This document shows positions 8,927-17,059 of a stretch of DNA of 64,000 bases, piece by piece. Both the position numbers and the translations under genes were made by a program. The notes under the pieces are model-generated. The model ran no database searches, was not told where the DNA came from, and saw only the letters and a program-made list of their open reading frames with translations. The stretch comes from Fastidiosipila sanguinis. GTDB taxonomy: Bacteria > Bacillota > Clostridia > Saccharofermentanales > Fastidiosipilaceae. Numbering within the stretch: the first letter of the stretch is position 1; each line of letters starts with the position of its first letter. Location: contig NZ_CP027226.1 in assembly GCF_002998295.1 (NCBI RefSeq), forward strand, positions 930,001 to 994,000. Direction: 5' to 3'.

Positions 8927-9043
8927 GATTGTTTTTATTTTATTGTTCTTGGTGGTGGAATGCCTTATTTTATATGTTTTTATAGCTTACTTAGGTATTT
9001 GTACCTTTTATACTTTAAAATAGCTTACAATGCCTTTCCACCT

Positions 9044-9217
9044 TTAGTAGTTTATGTGTGTTCTTTTATCTGATAGATAATTTTTCATGTTGGAATATAT
9101 AATCTGTATTTCTTCATTGTTCATTGCTTTTATTTCTTCTGTGCTTTTATATGTTTTGTATTCTCCATCTTCATTTGCTTTTATGAGTTCATCTATTAGC
9201 TCTTGCCTTTTATTCAT
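9044..9217 (-). CDS. 57-aa helical protein downstream of mobA
   Basis: An ATG at 9215-9217 follows AGGAGG by 7 bases and opens MNKRQELIDELIKANEDGEY, ending in KRTHINY at 57 residues. It is charged and probably all helical, with no recognised family. A decayed copy with two in-frame stop codons lies at about 50482-50643, beside a mobA relic. The pairing with mobA is therefore old and conserved, which suggests a mobilization accessory role (inference). Confidence 0.7.
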   Translation of the reverse strand: MNKRQELIDELIKANEDGEYKTYKSTEEIKAMNNEEIQIIYSNMKNYLSDKRTHINY

Positions 9218-9290
9218 CTCTATTACCTCCTAGATCTGCCTTTATTTTCTTGGTCATATTATAGCTTGGATAAGATATTTTTACCAGGTC

Positions 9291-10931
9291 TTATCTTTCT
9301 TGATTTATTTTCTTGTTTTTCATAATTTCTCTGTATTCATTATCTTTAATAACTTGGTCTTGGAACTTTTTAATCTGTGCTATTACACTTGGTTTTTCAC
9401 CCTGTTTTATAAGCTTATCTATTTCTATGGATAAATCTATACCTAATTCTTTGTTTACAAAATCTACTGAATATTTTATATGATTAATTTCCTGGTATTC
9501 ATCTTTTATCTTGTCTTTTTCTTTATTTATTTCTTCAAGATTTGCCATTAAAAGACTTTTTTCTTCATTCCATTTTTTAAGACTTAGTTTTTCCTTATCT
9601 GATAGGAGTTTTTTTAATTTCTCGCTTACTACCTTATATTGGTCTATATCTTTCTTGTGTTTATTATAGAATGTGTCTTTTGTGAATATGTTTTTCTTTT
9701 GATATTCTTCATAAACTTCTTTTTTGGCTTTGTAGATTTCATAGTATAGAATTTTCTTTTCTACATCTTCCATTTCTTTATGGATTGTCTTTGCTTTTTT
9801 ATTTAGTTTGTAACTATTAGACTTTAAGCTTTCTATTTTTGTTTGTAACTGACCTATGGTTTCTATATTATTTTTTCTTAAATAACTATATGCACTCGTT
9901 AGCTTTTTAAAGTCATACTTTTCTTTATTGGTTTTAGCATATCCTTTTAGATATTTACTTTTTTCTTTTTGAATTTCTGAATAAGTTAATAGATAATTTG
10001 TTAGATTGAAAAGTTTAGGGTTGTCTATTACCTTATCTCTTTCTATATCCTTAAATTTTTCATAAGCAGTAGTTAGGTTATCTAATAAATTTCCTATCCA
10101 ACCCTTTAATGTTTTTATCTCTTCTTTTATTGTTTTTACAAGGTCATTATATTTTCTTATTTCTCTATTATAGTTTCCCTTGTCAGTTTCTATTCCTTTT
10201 CGTTCCATTGCACTTGCTGCTGATCCTAAATGGATTGTCGGTAGATAATCTGAATTTTGTCTTTTAAAACTCCTATGGTCTACTCTTTTTTCTATCTTAT
10301 TTTTTGCTAGATATTCATTACAAAGGTCTGAAAAATTTTCTCTCCATTTTTCTACATTGCCCTTATCATTCCAAGTTGTTAGTTCTACTTTTCTTGTCTT
10401 TGGTTTTCCATTTTTGTTTAAAATCTTTTTCCCTTTTTCATCTAGGATATATTCTTTTTTTGACTTTGCTAAGAACTCTCCTTTTTCGTTTATGGGTCGC
10501 ATTATGGTCATTATATGACAATGGATATTTCCATTTTTATCTTGACTCTCATCATGAATTGCATAATCTACTATCATTCCTTGTGATGTTAGATTTTCTT
10601 TTATAAATCTTTCGACTAGGTTTTTATTTTCACTTAAAGATAATTCTTTTGGTAGTCCTATTATGAATTGTCTTGCTAGTTGTGCATTAGAATTTTTTTC
10701 TGCCATTTCTACTTTATTCCATAAGGTAGACCTATCATTAAATTCTTTTGGAATATGATCAGGCAATATTATATTTTTTACTAATATTTTTTCTTTTCTT
10801 GTGTAGTCATGGGTTACTCCGTCCCATTCATTTTTTATTTTTTCTCCACTTATATATGCTGCACTTGCTACTGCACTTTTGCCTTTTCCTCTTGATATTA
10901 TGTTTACTGAAAAATGAAAACTGTCTGCCAT
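9291..10931 (-). CDS. mobA: MobA/MobL-type relaxase of IME1
   Basis: This relaxase nicks oriT and leads the transferred strand. It is 546 aa from the ATG at 10931, which has GAAAGGAAG 8 bases upstream. The N-terminal catalytic domain starts FHFSVNIISRGKGKSAVASA with AAYISGE. The metal-binding HUH-type motif is HCHIMTIMRP near residue 135, and HLGSAASAMERKG ends the domain. Residues 250-546 are long coiled coils, with a C-terminal segment INHIKYSVDFVNKELGIDLS also found in the IME2 relaxase. The likely oriT lies immediately upstream at 11097-11243. Confidence 0.92.
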   Translation of the reverse strand: MADSFHFSVNIISRGKGKSAVASAAYISGEKIKNEWDGVTHDYTRKEKILVKNIILPDHIPKEFNDRSTLWNKVEMAEKNSNAQLARQFIIGLPKELSLSENKNLVERFIKENLTSQGMIVDYAIHDESQDKNGNIHCHIMTIMRPINEKGEFLAKSKKEYILDEKGKKILNKNGKPKTRKVELTTWNDKGNVEKWRENFSDLCNEYLAKNKIEKRVDHRSFKRQNSDYLPTIHLGSAASAMERKGIETDKGNYNREIRKYNDLVKTIKEEIKTLKGWIGNLLDNLTTAYEKFKDIERDKVIDNPKLFNLTNYLLTYSEIQKEKSKYLKGYAKTNKEKYDFKKLTSAYSYLRKNNIETIGQLQTKIESLKSNSYKLNKKAKTIHKEMEDVEKKILYYEIYKAKKEVYEEYQKKNIFTKDTFYNKHKKDIDQYKVVSEKLKKLLSDKEKLSLKKWNEEKSLLMANLEEINKEKDKIKDEYQEINHIKYSVDFVNKELGIDLSIEIDKLIKQGEKPSVIAQIKKFQDQVIKDNEYREIMKNKKINQER

Positions 10932-11030
10932 TTTTATCACTTCCTTTCTTTTTTAGTTGTTTTAGGTGGAGGCTTAATAGATTTTTATATCCACTTTGTA
11001 AATGAGCGTTTTGAAATGATAGAATAGAAA

Positions 11031-11075
11031 AAGCCGACTACTGAATTAATTTTTGTTGTTTCAGTATGTCGGCTT
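11031..11075. terminator. Hairpin upstream of mobA
   Basis: AAGCCGACTACTGAA (11031-11045) pairs with TTCAGTATGTCGGCTT (11060-11075) with one bulge. On the minus strand the stem is followed by TTTTTC. It could end transcription into mobA or be part of the oriT structure next to it. Confidence 0.6.
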
Positions 11076-11096
11076 AATTGTTTTGTTCATTTCAAA

Positions 11097-11243
11097 TTTT
11101 AAAAGTCAAGGGCGAGCCTTAGCGAGTTTATTTACCCTTGACTTTTAAAAAGCGAATGGTTGTTGGTCGCTTCAGGGGTTTGGCTCCGCAGGACGCAAGC
11201 ACCCTTTAGGGTGTATAATTGCGCCCTTAGAAATCTAAGGGAG
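11097..11243. other. Probable oriT of IME1
   Basis: This lies in the 330-bp gene-free space upstream of mobA. A perfect 16-bp inverted repeat has arms TTTTAAAAGTCAAGGG (11097-11112) and CCCTTGACTTTTAAAA (11135-11150). Beyond it, TATAATTGCGCCCTTAG (11214-11230, plus strand) resembles the well-known nic core TAAGTGCGCCCTTA of MOBQ-type plasmids such as RSF1010 and pSK41. A short CCCTTAGAAATCTAAGGG palindrome follows. A matching core is found upstream of the IME2 relaxase. The assignment combines sequence structure and family knowledge; the nick site is not proven. Confidence 0.7.
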
Positions 11244-11263
11244 ATTTGATTATTTTATTTTTC

Positions 11264-11554
11264 TTAATTTTCTCTCATTACTCTTAGTGTTTTTTTAAAT
11301 TCTTTTGTCTTTGTTGCTTCTTCTAGTAGTATTTTTATCTCTTCATCTGTTAGTTCTTCTGCATTTTCTATAAGGCTTTCTAAGATTGCTCCTCTTGTTA
11401 TGAGCCTATGAGTTCTTTCTTTTCTTCTTTTTACTATGTCTTGTTTTAATATCTTCTTTTCTTGATTTTTTAGTTGCCTTAATCTTTCTTTTGTATCCTC
11501 TATTTTATCTTTTATTTCTTTTGACTCTTGTCTTAGTTGTTCTAAATTTTTCAT
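11264..11554 (-). CDS. DUF3847-type mobilization accessory protein (IME1)
   Basis: This 96-aa protein begins MKNLEQLRQESKEIKDKIED: a long N-terminal coiled coil (1-45), then RTHRLITRGAILESLIENAE and a helical tail. DUF3847 proteins are coded beside MobA relaxases in Firmicute elements and probably act in the relaxosome like MobC. It lies on the other side of the probable oriT from mobA, as does its counterpart in IME2 (22526-22900). Confidence 0.75.
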   Translation of the reverse strand: MKNLEQLRQESKEIKDKIEDTKERLRQLKNQEKKILKQDIVKRRKERTHRLITRGAILESLIENAEELTDEEIKILLEEATKTKEFKKTLRVMREN

Positions 11555-11614
11555 ACTAATTTCCTTTCTTGTAATAAAAAAACGACTAGATTTTTATTTC
11601 TAATCGTTTTCGTT

Positions 11615-11860
11615 TTAAATATTATAATTTGCTATATTCCATTTTAATTTTATGTTTTCTATATTTCTTTCCATGTAATCCCAATCTGAAGTACCTCTAC
11701 TGTCTATTGGCAATTTAATTTTTATATCTGTCAATACTGTGCTAGATATTTGATCTTTATATTCAGTATTTTTTAAAGCTTGCCTAATAATTGAAGTTAA
11801 ATAGAATGCTACTTCTCTATTCAATTCTTTATTTTTTAATTTTAAACAATGAATTTTCAT
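11615..11860 (-). pseudogene. Possible C-terminal remnant of a restriction specificity-type protein
   Basis: This 81-residue frame contains IKIKLPIDSRGTSDWDYMER. It resembles the 'LPvdsdGxpDwxyMe' segment near the end of specificity proteins in fused restriction-modification systems. No ribosome-binding site precedes its ATG, no partner genes are adjacent, and the length is far below any full specificity subunit. It is most likely a fragment carried with the IME cargo. The family assignment is from memory of the motif and is uncertain. Confidence 0.4.
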
Positions 11861-11970
11861 ATCTAGGCTTGCTTCATATTTATGATAAAAGACTGATCCT
11901 AAAATGAAACAGATATAAAATTTTCAAAAACTCTATAATTTTTATCATCTTTATACCCCTACTAAAATAA

Positions 11971-12861
11971 TTAGCTTATATTTCTTAAATAAAATTCTTC
12001 CAATGTTTCTTCTTTTCTAAAAATTTCATAGACTTTTATGCCATTATTAACTAATAGACTAACAACCTCTGAACTGTCTTCTATATTTTCTTTAACTCGA
12101 ATCCTGCCATTTTGAATATCAATTTTGGAGATTTCTTGTTTCTTTAATATCTCTACAGTTCTATCAATATCTGAAGTGTAGATTTCTATATAATTAAAAT
12201 CTCTGCTATGCAAATCATCCAAACTTAATTTATCTATCACTTGACCGTCATTAATAATCGCTATTTTATTTACCAAGTTTTCCAACTCTGGAAGCACATG
12301 ACTAGAAATAATAATAGTCACTCCATTTTCTTTATTTAGGCTTTTCAATAAGTCTCTTATTTCTACTATACCTTTAGGATCTATCCCATTAATAGGTTCA
12401 TCTAAAATTAGAAGTTCTGGTTTCCCCAAAAGACATACAGACAAAGCTAATCTCTGCTTCATACCAACTGAATAGTTTTTAACTACCTTACCATCATCGT
12501 AGTTTAATCCAACTAATTCTAAAGATTTCTTTATAGTATTCTCATTAGTAATGCCTTTTTGAATGGCAAAATATCTCAAATTATCTCTAGCTGTCAAATT
12601 ACCAAACAAGGTTGGATTTTCCAAAATTGCTCCAATTTTCTTTCTTCCTTCTGAAAGATTCTTTCCTCCAAACAATTCATAATCACCTTGAGTTTTCTCG
12701 GTAATTCCACAGAGAATTTTCATCAGTGTTGATTTTCCAGCACCATTTTTACCAATTATACCATAGATATCTCCTCTATTCACTGTTAGCGAACAGTTAT
12801 TTAATGCGTATTTATCACTATATTTTTTTGAAAGATTATCTGTTTTAACTATAGCATCCAT
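11971..12861 (-). CDS. ABC transporter ATP-binding protein (IME1 cargo)
   Basis: This BcrA/antimicrobial-peptide-type ATPase is 296 aa from the ATG at 12861. Walker A is GIIGKNGAGKST (about 36-47), the signature is YSVGMKQRLAL (about 132), and Walker B is LLILDEPINGID (about 151). A C-terminal regulatory part of about 80 residues is typical of drug or lantibiotic immunity exporters. It starts right at the stop of the permease gene, so the two form one transporter. It is the last gene of a five-gene cassette begun by a PadR regulator. Confidence 0.9.
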   Translation of the reverse strand: MDAIVKTDNLSKKYSDKYALNNCSLTVNRGDIYGIIGKNGAGKSTLMKILCGITEKTQGDYELFGGKNLSEGRKKIGAILENPTLFGNLTARDNLRYFAIQKGITNENTIKKSLELVGLNYDDGKVVKNYSVGMKQRLALSVCLLGKPELLILDEPINGIDPKGIVEIRDLLKSLNKENGVTIIISSHVLPELENLVNKIAIINDGQVIDKLSLDDLHSRDFNYIEIYTSDIDRTVEILKKQEISKIDIQNGRIRVKENIEDSSEVVSLLVNNGIKVYEIFRKEETLEEFYLRNIS

Positions 12862-12869
12862 AATCCACC

Positions 12870-13604
12870 TCAATTGATTTCTTTTCTACTAAATCTTACA
12901 TATCCACTCATTAGATAAATTACAAAGACAAAAACAAAACTAATACCAGCTGTCTTCATAAAGTTATTTCCAATTTGCTCTGTAGCCAATCCTAAATCTA
13001 ATAGCTTGAATGGTTGTATAAGAAGAAGGTTATTAAATACATCGTAGATTTTTCCTTCAGTCATATACATTCCTATTTGAAAAACTGATGGAATTATAAC
13101 AAAGGAAGTTGCAATGCCTAGAGCCACATTGTTCAATAAATAAGTTAATCCCATGACACCATTGTTTACATTTATCATCAATATTATCATTCTAATCAAG
13201 AAAAAGACAAATCCGATATATGATCCTCCAGTGTAATCAGATCCCACTAGATTTTTTAATAAACTGAATAATAAAATCAATCCTCCCATTATTACTATAG
13301 AAAAAAGAGTAAAAATTTGTAAAGTAATAAGGTCGCATACAAATACGTGCTTTCTACTAAGCCCCATTGACAGTAGCTCTACTTTTATATCTTTTTTCTT
13401 AAAAATAGTTACACTGAAAAAAATTGAAATTATAATACTAACAATCTTTAAAAAGGTCTCCATAGATTCAAAATATTCTCCCGAATTAGAGTCTATGGAT
13501 GAATAAATCATACTTCCTAATAATAACAATGTAATAGCAACGATAAATTTAAGATAATTTCTTGTGTGAAAAATTCTAAAAATCTCCGCTTTAATATATT
13601 TCAT
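12870..13604 (-). CDS. ABC transporter permease (IME1 cargo)
   Basis: This 244-aa protein starts at MKYIKAEIFRIFHTRNY; the start is supported by AGAGGTG 7 bases upstream. It has six hydrophobic segments, the layout of ABC-2 permeases of the bacitracin/lantibiotic immunity class. Its stop overlaps the start region of the ATPase. It probably exports or excludes an envelope-active compound (family inference). Confidence 0.85.
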   Translation of the reverse strand: MKYIKAEIFRIFHTRNYLKFIVAITLLLLGSMIYSSIDSNSGEYFESMETFLKIVSIIISIFFSVTIFKKKDIKVELLSMGLSRKHVFVCDLITLQIFTLFSIVIMGGLILLFSLLKNLVGSDYTGGSYIGFVFFLIRMIILMINVNNGVMGLTYLLNNVALGIATSFVIIPSVFQIGMYMTEGKIYDVFNNLLLIQPFKLLDLGLATEQIGNNFMKTAGISFVFVFVIYLMSGYVRFSRKEIN

Positions 13605-13611
13605 GATCTTT

Positions 13612-14397
13612 TCACCTCTCATTGATAAACTCAAATCTATTTAGTTTACCTTCTAATTTTATTTTATTGGGCGTATTTTGATTAAATATCTCATCATAAT
13701 TTTTTAAACCAAGTTCGCCTTCAACAATAGAGAAATTCAATATATTGTCTCCTTTAAACTCATTTTTTTCTCCAAAGATTCGGGATTTATTTAAATTTAG
13801 TTTACTATCACTAATATTTGTAGAACTCATACTTAAATCTGATAATTCTAAATCAAGATTTAATTTGTTAATCGTTGAATCAGTAAGATCAACATCAATT
13901 GCATTACCCTTAATCCCTACATTCTTAAGCGTTGCATTCTTAATACTTATTGAACCAACTCTATCATTTATAGAAATCTTATCTATGTTTTGGATAGGTC
14001 CTTCAATTACCAATTTCAATTTAGATGATTCTTCGTCTAGTATTCCTATTGGTTTTTGTTTTAATATCTTGTTAGAGATACTAATTACACTATTTTTTTC
14101 TTCGACCTCTATAGGACTTACATAGTCTGATTTTAAATTTTCAATCTCTACATTGTAATTTTCACTTGTATTGGATACTAACTCTATATTTGTAATATTT
14201 GTATCAATTTGTAATTCTTTGATTTTTTCAAATTTTTTTGTTCCTGTATAACTAGATGCCACTACAGGATCTAACCCATTTTTGTCAATATAATATTCAT
14301 CTTCAGATAATTTTAGATTTAGCTTTCCTCCCATATTGCATCCGACAAGAGTTAAAACTATACCTAATGCCAAGGTGATCCATAATTTCTTTTTCAT
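13612..14397 (-). CDS. DUF4097-like lipoprotein (IME1 cargo)
   Basis: The N-terminus MKKKLWITLALGIVLTLVGC is a lipoprotein signal with Cys20 as lipidation site, so the 261-aa protein should sit on the outer face of the membrane. The rest is rich in short beta-strand repeats with regularly spaced N, D, S and I/L, as in DUF4097 right-handed beta-helix proteins. In Firmicutes these are coded with PadR and DUF1700 genes, as here. It may sense or buffer envelope stress for the adjacent transporter (inference). Confidence 0.75.
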   Translation of the reverse strand: MKKKLWITLALGIVLTLVGCNMGGKLNLKLSEDEYYIDKNGLDPVVASSYTGTKKFEKIKELQIDTNITNIELVSNTSENYNVEIENLKSDYVSPIEVEEKNSVISISNKILKQKPIGILDEESSKLKLVIEGPIQNIDKISINDRVGSISIKNATLKNVGIKGNAIDVDLTDSTINKLNLDLELSDLSMSSTNISDSKLNLNKSRIFGEKNEFKGDNILNFSIVEGELGLKNYDEIFNQNTPNKIKLEGKLNRFEFINER

Positions 14398-14411
14398 ATT
14401 AAAACCCCTTT

Positions 14412-14948
14412 CTAACTATTGATGTTTTTTTCCTTGATTCTTTTTATTATTAATTTCCCAATTAGGTTAATTATTTCAATCAATATCCCTGTTGCTGAAA
14501 TAACTAAAAGTATTACTCCCAGTAGCAAACATAAACTTGCTATCGAGAATCCACCTAAAAAGAAATTTTTTACTGTTCCAATAACCAATAAGATTACCGT
14601 GAAATAAGTAGCAGCTATTAAAAAAATAGCTGTAAATAACAAAGCCAAGAATACTATTAATCCTACCAAAATTGTTGGTAGTGATAAAATACTTAAGGTA
14701 ATTATTGGTATCCCTTTAAAAATTTTCTTAATTGAACTGTTTTCATCTTCCCAGTTATCTATTTTCATAGATAAATTTAAATCCCTAGCAATTTTATTTA
14801 CATCATATTGATTTGGTATTTGATCTTCATCCGCTAAATCCATTTCATCAAATAACTCTGAGTAAAATTGAATTGCCTCTTCTCTTTCTCTGTTATCAAA
14901 TTTCTTTAATTTTTTATCCAAAGTTTGTAAAAAAGATTTCCTAATCAT
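14412..14948 (-). CDS. DUF1700/HAAS-domain membrane protein (IME1 cargo)
   Basis: The product is 178 aa. Residues 1-60 are the HAAS-type helical domain (LKKFDNREREEAIQFYSELF), followed by three strongly hydrophobic segments (about 78-165). DUF1700 proteins are paired with PadR regulators and are thought to relay membrane state to them. The start overlaps the PadR stop by 8 bases, so the two are translationally coupled. Confidence 0.82.
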   Translation of the reverse strand: MIRKSFLQTLDKKLKKFDNREREEAIQFYSELFDEMDLADEDQIPNQYDVNKIARDLNLSMKIDNWEDENSSIKKIFKGIPIITLSILSLPTILVGLIVFLALLFTAIFLIAATYFTVILLVIGTVKNFFLGGFSIASLCLLLGVILLVISATGILIEIINLIGKLIIKRIKEKNINS

Positions 14949-15264
14949 CTCTACCCTCCTTACTTTTCATAATAAAATCATCTACTGTATTTTTATACTT
15001 TGACCAGCTTTCTAATTGCTTCTCCAATTCTTTTTTCCCATCATCCGTTAAAGTATAATATCGCCTACTTCTTCCATTTATGGATTTATTATATGTTGCA
15101 AGATAATTGGATTTTTGCAACCTCCTTAATACTGGATAAACGGTAGATTCTGAAATATTAAATTCATCTGATAACTCTTGGGTCAACTTGTACCCATAGG
15201 TATCTTCTTTATCGATTGCTATTAAAACACATAGCTCTAAAACTCGAGTATCTATTTCAAACAA
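14941..15264 (-). CDS. PadR family transcriptional regulator (IME1)
   Basis: This 107-aa winged-helix protein contains VLIAIDKEDTYGYKLTQEL, STVYPVLRRLQKSNYL, and RRYYTLTDDGKKEL, the standard PadR signature. A TTG at 15264, 7 bases after GAGGTGA, is the preferred start; another TTG two codons earlier lies too close to that site. Three AT-rich palindromes upstream (15296-15310, 15327-15341, 15426-15440) are probable operators. It should repress its own five-gene cassette. Confidence 0.87.
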   Translation of the reverse strand: MFEIDTRVLELCVLIAIDKEDTYGYKLTQELSDEFNISESTVYPVLRRLQKSNYLATYNKSINGRSRRYYTLTDDGKKELEKQLESWSKYKNTVDDFIMKSKEGRDD

Positions 15265-15295
15265 TCCCAATCACCTCACTTTTAAATTTATTATG

Positions 15296-15341
15296 CTATA
15301 TGTCATATAGTATCCTTGTCTATATTATATGTCATATAGTA
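15296..15341. promoter_or_regulatory. Probable PadR operators
   Basis: CTATATGTCATATAG at 15296-15310 is palindromic and recurs as ATATGTCATATAGTA at 15327-15341. A third related palindrome, TTATATGTTATATAA, is at 15426-15440. They lie directly upstream of padR and its cassette. Spaced copies of a short palindrome fit dimeric PadR binding with autoregulation. Confidence 0.7.
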
Positions 15342-15536
15342 TTATCCGTCAATAGCTTAATTGTATTTCTCTTAGTATTCTTATTTTAGCTATTGATGCC
15401 TCTATATAATCATCTACTTATTACATTATATGTTATATAACATCAAGATTTCTTGATTTAAATATATCCAGATATCCTAATCATGAACTAACAAAATAAT
15501 ATCTTCAACATTTTCCTAAGTCGACTTATGACGTCA

Positions 15537-15761
15537 TTATACAATCTGTTTAAATATAGCAAAAAAATAAAGGCAGTCCGAATACTGCCAATATTTACCT
15601 CTCTGCACCTTTGCTATGGTCTTTCTTAGTTGACTTAGTTTTGTCATCTGTCTTAAAGCTTTTATTTGACCAGTCCCTTGATCAATGTTGTCTTCAGCTT
15701 CATCAAAGCCTAATACCAATTTCGGATAATCCCTAGCTTGATCTTCTATCCTTAAAGTCAT
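15537..15761 (-). CDS. Short hypothetical protein, possibly truncated
   Basis: This 74-residue frame directly follows the XRE gene, with RBS GAGGAA. The first 50 residues (IEDQARDYPKLVLGFDEAED...) look like a real protein but match no family I can name. The last 20 codons run through a strong terminator hairpin (15562-15590), so the present C-terminus is probably an artefact of truncation. It may be the stub of a larger gene. Confidence 0.4.
   Translation of the reverse strand: MTLRIEDQARDYPKLVLGFDEAEDNIDQGTGQIKALRQMTKLSQLRKTIAKVQRGKYWQYSDCLYFFAIFKQIV
15562..15590 (-). terminator. Intrinsic terminator
   Basis: GGCAGT and ACTGCC arms (15572-15577, 15584-15589) form a tight stem, followed on the minus strand by TTTATTTTTTT. 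It ends the XRE/74-aa transcript at the edge of the PadR cassette. Confidence 0.8.
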
Positions 15762-15764
15762 TTA

Positions 15765-15983
15765 CTATTCCTCTTCACTAAAATTGTCTTCAAAACTAAT
15801 AATATCATTAGGGGTGCAAGATAGAGCCTTACATATTCTTTCTAAATTTTTAAATGTGATTGGTTTATCCTTGCCCATTTGTGCCATAACATTTGTTGTC
15901 AGTCCTGCCATGGCTATCACATCTGTTTTCTTTAATCCTTTTTTTGCTAACTGTATCCATAATGGTTTATAGTTAAGTGCCAT
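15765..15983 (-). CDS. XRE/Cro-type regulator (IME1)
   Basis: This 72-aa helix-turn-helix protein of the short YozG-like type contains LAKKGLKKTDVIAMAGLTTN, FKNLERICKALSC, and TPNDIISF. It starts after GAGGG and is the gene closest to the right IME1 attachment site. It may control IME1 excision or the neighbouring genes (inference). Confidence 0.82.
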   Translation of the reverse strand: MALNYKPLWIQLAKKGLKKTDVIAMAGLTTNVMAQMGKDKPITFKNLERICKALSCTPNDIISFEDNFSEEE

Positions 15984-16100
15984 AATATCCCTCTTTTTCT
16001 CTTCATTAGATTTATTTAATTATAGCATAAATATTGATTTTATTCAATCTTACATTGATTTAGTGATTTGTTTTAGAGAATTTGTTGTGTTATTCCGTCC

Positions 16101-16259
16101 TTATTTTGCCATAAATTGCTTAATACCTTGAGATTTAGCACCAGGGTTATCATTACCATAACCTTCCATCAAGTTAATAACTCCCCATGCTCCTAGACCT
16201 GCACCAATTGCAGTTACAAGTGTCTTTAAAACTCCAACTCCAGCTGTAAAAAATTCCAT
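16101..16259 (-). pseudogene. maff2, 5' fragment (split by IME1)
   Basis: Starting at 16259 after AGGAGG, the frame reads MEFFTAGVGVLKTLVTAIGA, then GLGAWGVINLMEGYGNDNPG and AKSQGIKQFMAK before a TAA contributed by IME1. This is the first membrane helix and loop of Maff2. The native continuation (AGGGIVLIG...) lies at 4033-4103. As it stands a 52-aa truncated peptide could still be made. Its start codon lies one base from the end of the ssb gene. Confidence 0.88.
16108..16114. other. IME1 attachment core (far side)
   Basis: This is the second GCCATAA core. To its left is element DNA shared with a decayed relative (identical 19- and 20-base stretches at 53007-53060); to its right is the native maff2 5' half. 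Confidence 0.8.
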
Positions 16260-16260
16260 A

Positions 16261-16575
16261 TTATTCCTCCTCGTTTTCTTTCTCTTTATTTTCTATTTTG
16301 TTTAGTGATTTAACTATAAAATTCTTGTAGATCTTATCTCCTTTTTTGTTTTCTTTGAAATATCCAAAGACATGGATCAGATCTCCTTTTTTAAATTCTT
16401 TTACAATTTCTACCTTTTCTCCATATACTGAGCAATTTGTATATTCTTTGCCCTTTCCATAATTTTTAACAAGAGCAAAATTTGCTACTTGAACACTTTC
16501 TCCATCTTTTTCAAATTCTGAAAAAAGAGCTTCCTTAACTAAATTTGCATTAATATTTATCATTTCTCTATCCAT
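16261..16575 (-). CDS. ssb: Single-stranded DNA-binding protein of the ICE
   Basis: This 104-aa OB-fold protein contains VANFALVKNYGKGKEYTNC, SVYGEKVEIVKEFKKGDLIHV, FGYFKENKKGD and an acidic tail ENEEE. The compact length and acidic C-terminus match ICE-borne SSBs, which protect the single strand during transfer and replication. It lies between VirD4 and Maff2, its usual position in this family. Confidence 0.82.
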   Translation of the reverse strand: MDREMININANLVKEALFSEFEKDGESVQVANFALVKNYGKGKEYTNCSVYGEKVEIVKEFKKGDLIHVFGYFKENKKGDKIYKNFIVKSLNKIENKEKENEEE

Positions 16576-16720
16576 TAATTTCTTCTCCTTAATCTATAAA
16601 TTTCAATTAAAAAAGCGACTGAACTTATATTTCAATCGCTAAATGTCTTATATATTAAATTGTTTTAAGTGGGACTTCTTATCCTTACCATCTTAACCTC
16701 CTAATTTTGAGTATAAAAAA

Positions 16721-16750
16721 AGGCGATAGAGTTTTTAATTTCTATCGCCT
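16721..16750 (-). terminator. Perfect GGCGATAGA hairpin
   Basis: AGGCGATAGA (16721-16730) pairs with TCTATCGCCT (16741-16750), with a T-run after it on the minus strand. It lies upstream of ssb. A weaker hairpin of the same style is at about 16613-16640. Together they fill the 190-bp gap between the 91-aa gene and ssb. Confidence 0.75.
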
Positions 16751-16765
16751 ATCAACACTTTATTT

Positions 16766-17041
16766 CTAGTCTTCTAAAATCGATACTTCAAGGTCTATCG
16801 CTTTAAATGTAACAGTTATTCCTACTTCTTCTTTTACTGTTTTTTCAAATAGCTCAGCTATATCATATGGGGACATATCATATATATCTTCATACCATTC
16901 ATTACTTTCATCGTACATTGTCTCACATATTGCTTCAATATAATTTTTCTTATCCATTGTGAGTTCTGTATCACTTTCCAAAATAAACTGCTCACCATTT
17001 ATATTTAATATAATTAAAGATGATTTTCTATTTTCACACAT
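16766..17041 (-). CDS. Hypothetical acidic ICE protein
   Basis: The 91-aa product begins MCENRKSSLIILNINGEQFI, is acidic, and ends in LEVSILED. It is not recognised. It has a good GGAGAAAG start site and lies between virD4 and ssb, where Tn1549-type elements often carry small unknown genes (DUF3846-like). Confidence 0.65.
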   Translation of the reverse strand: MCENRKSSLIILNINGEQFILESDTELTMDKKNYIEAICETMYDESNEWYEDIYDMSPYDIAELFEKTVKEEVGITVTFKAIDLEVSILED

Positions 17042-17059
17042 TTTGCTTTCTCCATAAAA

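Larger units (their letters stand above)
4104..16114. mobile_element. IME1: mobilizable element in maff2 (about 12.0 kb)
   Basis: The element is bounded by GCCATAA cores at 4097-4103 and 16108-16114, a distance of 12,011 bp. It carries a serine recombinase at one end, a 74-aa partner, replication initiator, ORF6N/PLD protein, DUF3801, MobA relaxase, DUF3847-type protein, oriT-like region, an ABC cassette with a PadR regulator, and an XRE regulator at the other end. No VirB4, VirD4 or VirB6 of its own is present, so it is mobilizable rather than self-transmissible. The boundary is supported independently: homology with a decayed relative (53007-53060) stops exactly at the predicted right end. 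Confidence 0.9.
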
